A stretch of DNA of 5,527 nucleotides from Phycisphaerae bacterium (lineage in GTDB: Bacteria > Planctomycetota > Phycisphaerae > Phycisphaerales > SM1A02), in NCBI GenBank assembly GCA_002591705.1, contig PAAB01000045.1, positions 3,532 to 9,058 of the forward strand, in the 5' to 3' direction. The notes beneath the pieces are model-generated. The model saw only the letters and a program-made list of their open reading frames with translations, was not told the origin of the DNA and made no database searches. Shown here one piece after another: positions 1 to 5,373 of the stretch. The stretch's first letter is position 1. Each line of letters opens with the position of its first letter. The translations under genes and the position numbers were made by a program.

Positions 1-809
1 TGATGGCCGAGGAGGGGCGGGTCGCCGCCGCGGCACTGGATCGGATCGCGGTCGATCTGGCGGCCTTCGTCGACGCGTTGGTCCCAAGGCTGGAGGCCGG
101 GGGCCGACTTGTCTATCTCGGTGCCGGTACATCCGGTCGTCTGGGAGTGCTCGATGCATCGGAGTGTCCGCCGACCTTCCAGTCTGAACCGGGCCAGATC
201 GTGGGTCTGATCGCCGGTGGCGATGCGGCGCTCCGGCGATCGTCGGAGCAGCGTGAGGATGAACGGATGGATGCCGTGGATCAGCTGGAACGCATCGGTT
301 TGGTTCCCGCGGACACCGTGCTGGGAATCACCGCGGGCGGGACCACGCCCTGGCCCCTGGGAGGAATCGAGCACGCCCGGATCGTCGGCTGCACGACGGG
401 ACTCCTGTGCTGTGCTCCGGTGGATGGGAGCATCGATGTCGATCATCTGCTGTGTCTGGACTCCGGGCCGGAGATACTGACGGGATCCACCCGGCTGAAG
501 TCGGGGACCGCGACGAAACTGGCCCTCAACACCATCACCACTGCGGCCTTCGTCCGGCTCGGAAAGGTGCACGGAAACCGGATGGTGGACATCAGGGCGA
601 CGAACGACAAGCTGCATGATCGGGCGATCCGCGTGCTGCGGTCCTACGACGAGGAGCTCACGAGACGCGAGGCCGACAGCCTGCTCGCCAGATGCGACGG
701 CGAGCTCAAGACCGCAATCGTCGTGCTGCGAACCGCTCAGGATCCGGATGCGGCGCGCGCGTCGATCACCCGGTCTGGAGGATTCCTGGCCGACATCATC
801 GGGGAATGA
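1..809 (+). CDS. murQ: N-acetylmuramic acid 6-phosphate etherase, 5'-truncated by the window edge
   Basis: MurQ is a cytoplasmic SIS-domain lyase of peptidoglycan recycling. It cleaves the D-lactyl ether of MurNAc 6-phosphate to give GlcNAc 6-phosphate and D-lactate. The visible 268 residues carry the family signature GAGTSGRLGVLDASECPPTF (about 40-59), EILTGSTRLKSGTATKLALN (about 157-176) and MVDIRATNDKLH (about 194-205). Aligned from memory to E. coli MurQ (298 residues), the proposed catalytic Glu83 and Asp115 match E54 and D86 here. The constant offset of 29 indicates that about 30 N-terminal codons lie upstream of the window. The ATG at 3 is therefore probably internal, and the frame is open to the edge. 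The C-terminus ends at the expected place. One oddity is that the phosphosugar-loop motif usually read as ASGRTPY is AGGTTPW (111-117), so its serine is glycine. The stop TGA abuts the stop of the convergent kinase gene. Identification is secure; only the start is unknown. Confidence 0.95.
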   Translation, partial: MAEEGRVAAAALDRIAVDLAAFVDALVPRLEAGGRLVYLGAGTSGRLGVLDASECPPTFQSEPGQIVGLIAGGDAALRRSSEQREDERMDAVDQLERIGLVPADTVLGITAGGTTPWPLGGIEHARIVGCTTGLLCCAPVDGSIDVDHLLCLDSGPEILTGSTRLKSGTATKLALNTITTAAFVRLGKVHGNRMVDIRATNDKLHDRAIRVLRSYDEELTRREADSLLARCDGELKTAIVVLRTAQDPDAARASITRSGGFLADIIGE

Positions 810-1721
810 TCAGAAGGACGTGATGGTCCGGAAGCGGTCGAATCGCTCCCGCATGCTTTCGCCGGTTGCGTTCTGGAGTCCGGCCAGGCCGAACTCGGAG
901 ATGGTATGGCTTGCCGCAACCGTGCCCCAGGCGAGGGCTTCGCGGATGGTGCCGATGTCGCGTCGTCCCGTGGCGGCGAGGTGTCCCATCATGCCGCCGG
1001 CGAAGGAGTCGCCGCAGCCGGTCGGGTCCACGACCTCGGATCCGCCGAGCGGCATGGCGGGAAGAGCGGCCTGGCCGTCCGGGTGGTGCAGGAACGCACC
1101 GTGCTCGCCCTTCTTGATGACCACGAAGGTCGGTCCCATCTCGCAGATGGCGGCGGCGGCTTCGACGATGTTCGAGCGTTCCGTGAGCTGGCAGGCTTCG
1201 GCATCGTTGAGGACGAGGCCGTCGATCCGTCGGAGGAGCGATCCCAGTTCGTCCCGGGCGATGTCGATCCAGAGGTTCATGGTGTCGGCGACGACGAGGT
1301 CCCGGTCCGGAAAGTGCTCGAGCATGCCGGCCTGCACCGCCGGATGCGTGTTGGCCAGGAAGACGACCCGGCTGTCCGTGTATGCGGCGGGAACCGGGGG
1401 GGGAGCTTCCTCGAGGACGCCGAGGTCGGTGAACAGCGTGTCCCGCTCGTTCATGTCGTCGTGGTACTTGCCGCCCCACCGGAACGTGCTCGAACCGGAC
1501 CGGCGCTCCAGTCCGGCCAGGTCGATGGAAGCGAACGACGACAGTGCGGACTCGTGTTCCGCGGGCCAGTCGTCCCCCACCACCGCTACGACACGGACAG
1601 GGCCGAGCAGGGATGCGGCGGCGGCGAAGTAGGTGCACGATCCCCCCATGACCCCCTCGGCGGAGCCGCTGGAGGTCTGGACCGAATCGATTCCGATGGT
1701 TCCGGTTACGACGAGTGACAT
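810..1721 (-). CDS. PfkB/ribokinase-family carbohydrate kinase, substrate unknown
   Basis: This is a 303-residue kinase of the PfkB fold, which transfers the ATP gamma-phosphate to a sugar or nucleoside hydroxyl in the cytoplasm. The N-terminal half has the GGSCTYFAAAASLLGPV segment (26-42), matching the sugar-binding GG signature. The C-terminal half has DPTGCGDSFAGG (232-243), the PfkB signature 2 with catalytic base D238; Cys236 replaces the more usual Ala. LNDAEA (171-176) and VVIKKGEHGA (200-209) fit the nucleotide-binding half. DTMNLWID (146-153) marks an uncharacterised subfamily close to adenosine kinase and ribokinase. I cannot name its substrate. I chose the ATG at 1721 because homologues begin at this MSLVVTGTIGID segment. 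The frame stays open to 1814, but the extra 31 residues are low-complexity, Arg/Pro-rich and intergenic in character. No Shine-Dalgarno precedes the start; a TATACT box lies 7 bases upstream. It is divergent from the mtnA-like gene and convergent with murQ. Confidence 0.9.
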   Translation of the reverse strand: MSLVVTGTIGIDSVQTSSGSAEGVMGGSCTYFAAAASLLGPVRVVAVVGDDWPAEHESALSSFASIDLAGLERRSGSSTFRWGGKYHDDMNERDTLFTDLGVLEEAPPPVPAAYTDSRVVFLANTHPAVQAGMLEHFPDRDLVVADTMNLWIDIARDELGSLLRRIDGLVLNDAEACQLTERSNIVEAAAAICEMGPTFVVIKKGEHGAFLHHPDGQAALPAMPLGGSEVVDPTGCGDSFAGGMMGHLAATGRRDIGTIREALAWGTVAASHTISEFGLAGLQNATGESMRERFDRFRTITSF

Positions 1722-1728
1722 GGCGAGG

Positions 1729-1734
1729 AGTATA
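1729..1734 (-). promoter_or_regulatory. Possible -10 box of the kinase gene, leaderless geometry
   Basis: On the minus strand TATACT (five of six bases of TATAAT) ends 7 bases before the chosen ATG. A transcript starting the usual 6-7 bases after a -10 element would begin at or next to the A of the ATG. No AGGAG-like sequence is present between the box and the start. The hexamer at the expected -35 distance (TGGTCG, 17-base spacer) is a poor match to TTGACA. This is inference from position and sequence only. Confidence 0.45.
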
Positions 1735-1744
1735 CGGAGAATGC

Positions 1745-1755
1745 GTCGGTCCGAC
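1745..1755. promoter_or_regulatory. 11-bp dyad in the divergent promoter region, possible operator
   Basis: GTCGG-T-CCGAC is a perfect 5-1-5 inverted repeat. It lies between the two divergent -10-like boxes and overlaps the expected -35 region of the kinase promoter, a place where a repressor or activator could act. Short GC-rich palindromes are common by chance at this base composition, and another (CCGATCGG, 1772-1779) lies nearby, so the assignment is weak. Confidence 0.2.
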
Positions 1756-1820
1756 CATTTGGGGTGTCGTGCCGATCGGGCGTGTGGCGCGGGGCATGGA
1801 CCGGGTGGCGTCAATGGCCG

Positions 1821-1826
1821 TAGACT
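1821..1826 (+). promoter_or_regulatory. Possible -10 box of the mtnA-like gene, leaderless geometry
   Basis: TAGACT fits the TANNNT form of the -10 element and is followed by exactly 7 bases and then the ATG at 1834, with no Shine-Dalgarno between. A TGGACC hexamer at 1797-1802 sits 18 bases upstream and matches TTGACA at four of six positions. The spacing mirrors that of the divergent kinase gene. Together these suggest a leaderless transcript. Confidence 0.45.
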
Positions 1827-1833
1827 TCACTCC

Positions 1834-2904
1834 ATGGCCGGACCTGCGAATCTCACCACCATCGAACTGCGGACGGCGGGAGACACCGTCACGATCATCG
1901 ATCAGACCCTGCTTCCGCACCGACTGGAATATCGGGTCCTCAGTACGTGGGAAGACGCTGCCGATGCAATTGCCGCCATGCGTGTCCGGGGAGCCGCATT
2001 GGTCGGTGCGACCGCCGCCAGCGGGCTTGCCTTGGCTGTCAAGGCGGATGCATCGGACGCGGCGATGTTCCGGGCCGCGGACGGGCTTCGGGCCACGAGG
2101 CCCGCGGTCGTCACTCTGCAGTGGGCGGTGGAGCGGTGTCTTTCCGTCCTGGCCTGCACGAAGCCGGACGAGCGTCCGAAGATCGCATGGGCCGCGGCGG
2201 CCGATATCGTCAGGGAGGAAGCGGCTTCCAATCGATCGATCGGTCGTTACGGTCTCGAGCTGATTCGTGCCATGGCCGACCGACGCGACGGTGAGCCGGT
2301 CCGCATCCTGACCCATGGACATGCCGGCCGTCTGACGACCACGCATCTGGGCACCGCCACGGCACCGATCTACCTGGGCCATCGTGCGGGAATACCGATG
2401 CGGGTCCTCGTGGACGAGTCCCGCCCGGGATGCCAGGGGTCCGCATTGACGGCCTGGGAGCTCCACCGTGAAGGAATCGAATGCGACGTTCTTGCGGACG
2501 GCGCCGGCGGATTGCTGATGCAGCGGGGAGACGTCGACCTGGTGATCACGGGTGCCGATCGGGTTGCCGCCAACGGTGAAGTCTGCAACCACATCGGAAC
2601 CTACCTCGTGGCCCTGGCGGCACGGGAATCGGAAGTCCCCTTCTGCGTTGCGGTTCCGACCTCGATGATCGATCCCGATGCGCCCGATGGATCATGCATT
2701 CCAATCGAGCATCGGGATGCGGAGGCGGTGCTCCATGCGGTCGGCCGGGACGACGACGGCGAGTCCAGGCGGGTACGCGTGGCTGCCGACGGCGTGTCGG
2801 CTCTGAATCCGACGTTCGACATCACCCCGGCGTCGCTGGTGACGGTGTTGATCACGGAACGCGGACTGCTGAAGCCCGACACGGCGAGCCGGGCGGTCCG
2901 CTGA
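1834..2904 (+). CDS. MtnA/eIF2B-like sugar-phosphate isomerase homologue lacking the catalytic cysteine
   Basis: This 356-residue protein is full length for S-methyl-5-thioribose-1-phosphate isomerase (MtnA, methionine salvage), which converts the cyclic aldose 1-phosphate to methylthioribulose 1-phosphate. Family landmarks in order are IIDQTLLP (21-28), MRVRGAALVG (49-58), ATRPAVVTLQWA (87-98), DESRPGCQGSALTAWEL (194-210), VITGADRVAANGE (237-249), NHIGTY (252-257) and ALNPTFDITP (323-332). The catalytic Asp is kept (D242, equivalent to B. subtilis Asp240). The catalytic Cys motif THCNAG is THGHAG (160-165), so Cys is Gly162. Other departures are RGAP to RGAA, AVNL to VVTL, QGAR to QGSA and NKIGTY to NHIGTY. 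The fold assignment is firm, but MtnA activity is doubtful: it may act on another sugar phosphate, work differently, or be regulatory. The ATG at 1834 is where homologues begin; the upstream in-frame extension to 1633 overlaps the kinase gene and was rejected. It is divergent from the kinase. Confidence 0.88.
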   Translation: MAGPANLTTIELRTAGDTVTIIDQTLLPHRLEYRVLSTWEDAADAIAAMRVRGAALVGATAASGLALAVKADASDAAMFRAADGLRATRPAVVTLQWAVERCLSVLACTKPDERPKIAWAAAADIVREEAASNRSIGRYGLELIRAMADRRDGEPVRILTHGHAGRLTTTHLGTATAPIYLGHRAGIPMRVLVDESRPGCQGSALTAWELHREGIECDVLADGAGGLLMQRGDVDLVITGADRVAANGEVCNHIGTYLVALAARESEVPFCVAVPTSMIDPDAPDGSCIPIEHRDAEAVLHAVGRDDDGESRRVRVAADGVSALNPTFDITPASLVTVLITERGLLKPDTASRAVR

Positions 2905-2907
2905 GCA

Positions 2908-2939
2908 CCCCGGGATGTTTAGTTCGCCGCTGCCCGGGG
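2908..2939. terminator. Weak dyad between convergent genes, possible bidirectional terminator
   Basis: CCCCGGG (2908-2914) and CCCGGGG (2933-2939) form a 7-bp perfect stem with an 18-base loop. It starts 3 bases after the mtnA-like stop and spans the stop of the convergent membrane gene at 2919. There is no T-run on either side, so an intrinsic terminator of the standard kind is not supported. Each arm is also self-complementary (CCCGGG), which weakens the case. Confidence 0.2.
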
Positions 2940-3488
2940 CATCCTCTTCCAGGATCCCGCGAGGATGCACACGATGAGCATGGCGTGGGACAGGTTCTCG
3001 ACCAGTTCCTCCATGTCGCCGTAGAAGAGCTCCTCCTCGGGAATGATGCCACGAAATGCCCTGCGGGCAATGGCCTGCGAGAGGACGTACGTGAAGGCGG
3101 TCGCGATCAGCCAGCATCGAACGGAAGGATTCGGATTCAGGAACCGGTCGACCCGCTTTCGCCGGCACCATCCCCACGCCGCGAGCACGGCCACGGCGAT
3201 GTAGACGAACTTCGTGGTCCAGTCCCAGTGGATCTCACGCAGCAGGATCGAGCATGCCAGCAGGAGGATGAGAAGGTGGTATTCGGTTCGCTGCCAGGCG
3301 AGACGAACCGCCCCGAAGCCCACAGCGGCGCTGGCCAGGACCAGGGCGATGATCTCGAAACGCGGTTTGAACGCCTCGCGGGTGTAGTCCTCCGGAAACG
3401 TGAGGTAGCAGGCGGCCATGGCGCACGGTCCCAGCAGAAAGGGCCACCAGTACCACCATCGTGTTGGACGCTTGAGTTCGTGAGCCAT
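2919..3488 (-). CDS. Small polytopic inner-membrane protein of unknown function
   Basis: I do not recognise the family. From the ATG at 3488 the product has 189 residues and about five or six hydrophobic stretches: roughly 11-30 (WWYWWPFLLGP...), 45-63, 69-84, 92-109, 124-140 and 165-180. Charged residues sit close to the membrane in two places: REIHWDW (84-90), and an acidic helix EEELFYGDMEELVENLSHAM (151-170) leading into the last segment. Such placement can mark a functional site rather than a plain anchor, but this is inference. The tail KRMPRAAAN is basic and short. A TTG two codons upstream (3494) is in frame, but the ATG is preferred because TAGACT sits 6 bases before it and no Shine-Dalgarno supports the TTG. 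It is the last gene of the minus-strand cluster, 20 bases after the preceding stop, and it converges on the mtnA-like gene 14 bases away. Confidence 0.8.
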   Translation of the reverse strand: MAHELKRPTRWWYWWPFLLGPCAMAACYLTFPEDYTREAFKPRFEIIALVLASAAVGFGAVRLAWQRTEYHLLILLLACSILLREIHWDWTTKFVYIAVAVLAAWGWCRRKRVDRFLNPNPSVRCWLIATAFTYVLSQAIARRAFRGIIPEEELFYGDMEELVENLSHAMLIVCILAGSWKRMPRAAAN

Positions 3489-3494
3489 GGGCAA

Positions 3495-3500
3495 AGTCTA
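3495..3500 (-). promoter_or_regulatory. Possible internal -10 box with leaderless geometry
   Basis: TAGACT on the minus strand, identical to the box before the mtnA-like gene, ends 6 bases before the ATG at 3488. It lies within the 20-base gap after the preceding gene. No convincing -35 hexamer is visible, and the -35 position would fall inside the preceding coding region. It could give the last gene a separate leaderless transcript. Confidence 0.35.
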
Positions 3501-3508
3501 CCAGTAGA

Positions 3509-4507
3509 TCATGCCGTGCCGGCGAGTTCGCCGCGGGGGTGCGGGTGGTTCCATCGTTTCCACAACCGGACGAACTGCGGATCATGCACCGACGGGAACG
3601 AGAGCATTCGGATGGCGTCCGGGGAGTAGAACCAGGCCTCGACGGCGGGGTCCGTGTCGCGGACGGAACCGATGGACCGGACCAGACAGAGTGCCGAATC
3701 GGATCGGAATACGAGCTGCTCGCTGAACACCAGGAATCCCGGGCCGGCGATGGTGGTCGAACGTCCCAGTTGGAGATCCGGTGCCGAGGCCCGCATGCGC
3801 TGCAGGCTGAGCAGCGGTATGGCGATCATGAGGCCACCGATCACAGCGCAGGCGACTGCGCCCGACAGGATTCCGATTGCGACGGCCACGATTCCGTTGA
3901 TGATCATGTTCCGACGAGCCCTTCGGTCGTACCTCGATCCCGCGATGATCTTCTCGGGTTCGAGGAGTTCGTCGTCGAGCGGCAACTGATTCAGTTCGGT
4001 TGCCAGTCGGAGATCGGCCACGGTGCGGGGGCGTTCGATGGCTCGGCTGCTGAACGAATCCGACACCGACCGCCAGGTGCGGGATGCGTTGCGAGATCCT
4101 GCCCTCCGAAACACCGGTCTGGCCGTCTGAAGCACTTCCAGCGTCGGGGCCCATTGGGTTGATCGAAGCCGACGGGTGAGGAAGCGTCGTTCACGGGCCA
4201 TCTCCATCCCGTGATAGACGAAGATCACGATGATCGTCAGCAGCACGATGCCGATTGCGATCAGTTCTCTGATCGTCAGGGTCGAAATACCACGTTTGAA
4301 CGCCGGGATCGCTATGAACACGGCGAACAGCCCGAGCAGCACCAGGCCGGTCAGGGATGCTCCCGCGATGGATCGTCGGCCGAGAGCTGCATGTGGGAGC
4401 GGAACCGTGCGGATCCATGGTGGGAAGTCCGGTTGCACCCATGCTCGAGGATCACGCCCAAGCTTGGCTCGGATCGGACTCCGCCGTTTGGGTTCAATGT
4501 CTGACAT
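3509..4507 (-). CDS. Four-helix membrane protein with possible C-terminal PH-like domain, unknown function
   Basis: I do not recognise this 332-residue protein. The N-terminal 45 residues are basic and Pro-rich (RDPRAWVQPDFPPW, 19-32) and probably cytoplasmic. Two membrane segments follow, about 47-69 and 80-98. Next is a soluble stretch of about 100 residues rich in Arg and Ser, with an acidic piece LPLDDELLEPEK (175-186). A second hydrophobic hairpin spans about 201-236. The tail (about 250-320) alternates short hydrophobic strands and ends in FPSVHDPQFVRLWKRW (304-319), an arrangement reminiscent of YcxB/PH-like tails of bacterial membrane proteins; that is inference from shape only. The start ATG lies 2 bases after the TGA of the DUF2520 gene (TGA-AG-ATG), so it is probably translated by coupling. 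The frame remains open upstream to 5416 as a shadow of the DUF2520 gene; that extension is Arg/Pro/His-rich and was rejected. Confidence 0.82.
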   Translation of the reverse strand: MSDIEPKRRSPIRAKLGRDPRAWVQPDFPPWIRTVPLPHAALGRRSIAGASLTGLVLLGLFAVFIAIPAFKRGISTLTIRELIAIGIVLLTIIVIFVYHGMEMARERRFLTRRLRSTQWAPTLEVLQTARPVFRRAGSRNASRTWRSVSDSFSSRAIERPRTVADLRLATELNQLPLDDELLEPEKIIAGSRYDRRARRNMIINGIVAVAIGILSGAVACAVIGGLMIAIPLLSLQRMRASAPDLQLGRSTTIAGPGFLVFSEQLVFRSDSALCLVRSIGSVRDTDPAVEAWFYSPDAIRMLSFPSVHDPQFVRLWKRWNHPHPRGELAGTA

Positions 4508-4509
4508 CT

Positions 4510-5373
4510 TCAACCACTCGCCAGCAGTTGTTCGATGGCGTGTCCCGCAGCTCGGGAGATCGCGTTGCAGTCGAGGGCCTGGCGGAGCGAAGCGCCGGCG
4601 AGTTGGATGTACAGCGCCCTCAGGTGGGGACATCGGGAGTCGATGGTTTCCAGGTGGGTCCGGATGGTCTCGATGTCTCCGCGATGGACGGTGCCCTGCA
4701 ATGCCGAAGGGATGCCGAGTTCTCCGAGATTGGTGCCGACCTGGCTGATCATCGGGGCCAACGCTTCGATGCCGCGCTGCGTGTCCAGCCCCATCTGGGA
4801 CCAGAGTCCGGCGGCTTCGGCGCCGAGACTGCTGAGGTATCCCCCCACCAGGAGGCAGGACAGATGGTACAGGACCCGATCCTCGGGCTTGATGCGTACC
4901 GGACGTCCGCCGACGTCGTTCGCCATCCGCTCGAGATGCGCACGCACGTCGTCGTCGCCGTCGATGGCGATCGTCGCACCGTCGAGCATGTCCGGGGACG
5001 GCTCGGTGGGAATGGTCATGATCGGATGGAACGATCCGCGGTTCACACGTCCCGGGAGCACCTCGAGGCCGAGCGAGCCGCTGCAGTGGACGAGGTGGTG
5101 ATCGGCGGACCAGGTGATCGAGTCCACCACGGCGGGAATGACGTCGTCGGGGACGGTCAACAGCACGAGCTCGGCGGCTTCGGCGGCCGCTTGTGGTGTC
5201 GCATGCACCGTCGCACCGTCGATCAGGGCGGCGAGCCGGTCGGCCGAGGAACGGCTTGCTGATGCGAGATGGGATACCGGCCAGCCACGTCGGGACAGTG
5301 CACACGCGAGCGTGGATCCGACGCGGCCGCAGCCGATGACCGCCACGGACGGATTGGTGCTGCGGACCGTCAT
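4510..5373 (-). CDS. Rossmann-fold and DUF2520 domain protein (ProC/F420-NADP oxidoreductase-like)
   Basis: This 287-residue protein has an N-terminal dinucleotide-binding fold with VAVIGCGRVGSTLA (10-23; GxGxxG at 14-19), a strand ending in LLTVPDDVI (71-79) and LVHCSGSLGLEVL (94-106). SFHPIMTI (114-121) corresponds to the conserved His-Pro segment of this family. The C-terminal helical part (about 160-287) fits DUF2520, including QGTVHRGDIETIRTHLETI (226-244), where homologues usually read TGPxxRGD; Pro is Thr here. The family is related to pyrroline-5-carboxylate reductase and F420-dependent NADP reductases and is expected to bind NAD(P), but its substrate is not established. In actinobacteria such genes can lie beside panC; no pantothenate gene is visible here. 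The start overlaps the stop of the upstream gene (ATGA), with no separate Shine-Dalgarno, so coupled translation is likely. A following membrane-protein gene begins 2 bases downstream. Confidence 0.88.
   Translation of the reverse strand: MTVRSTNPSVAVIGCGRVGSTLACALSRRGWPVSHLASASRSSADRLAALIDGATVHATPQAAAEAAELVLLTVPDDVIPAVVDSITWSADHHLVHCSGSLGLEVLPGRVNRGSFHPIMTIPTEPSPDMLDGATIAIDGDDDVRAHLERMANDVGGRPVRIKPEDRVLYHLSCLLVGGYLSSLGAEAAGLWSQMGLDTQRGIEALAPMISQVGTNLGELGIPSALQGTVHRGDIETIRTHLETIDSRCPHLRALYIQLAGASLRQALDCNAISRAAGHAIEQLLASG

Noticed and set aside
616..1718. Two long plus-strand open frames (616-1632, 338 residues, and 906-1718, 270 residues) antisense to the kinase
   Set aside because: They are low-complexity, Ser/Arg- and Gly/Val-rich translations lying opposite a gene with intact PfkB motifs; no domain is visible in either.
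1772..1779. CCGATCGG palindrome near the midpoint of the divergent promoters
   Set aside because: An 8-bp GC-rich palindrome built on CGATCG is expected often by chance in this sequence, and nothing else links it to a binding site.
1633..1833. 67-residue N-terminal extension of the mtnA-like protein
   Set aside because: It overlaps the 5' part of the divergent kinase gene, has no family similarity, and MtnA homologues begin at about the ATG at 1834.
796..2592. 598-residue minus-strand open frame running across the kinase and opposite the mtnA-like gene
   Set aside because: Its translation is Arg/Pro/Gly/His-rich with no recognisable domain, and two clearly recognised genes occupy the same DNA in other frames. 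It is a high-GC shadow.
2694..3629. 311-residue plus-strand frame opposite the small membrane protein
   Set aside because: The antisense translation is rich in Gly, Arg and Asp with no fold signature, while the minus-strand frame shows regular membrane segments and a sensible start.
4357..5262. 301-residue plus-strand frame opposite the DUF2520 gene
   Set aside because: The minus strand carries an intact GxGxxG motif and DUF2520 features. The plus-strand frame mirrors codon bias and has no recognisable domain.
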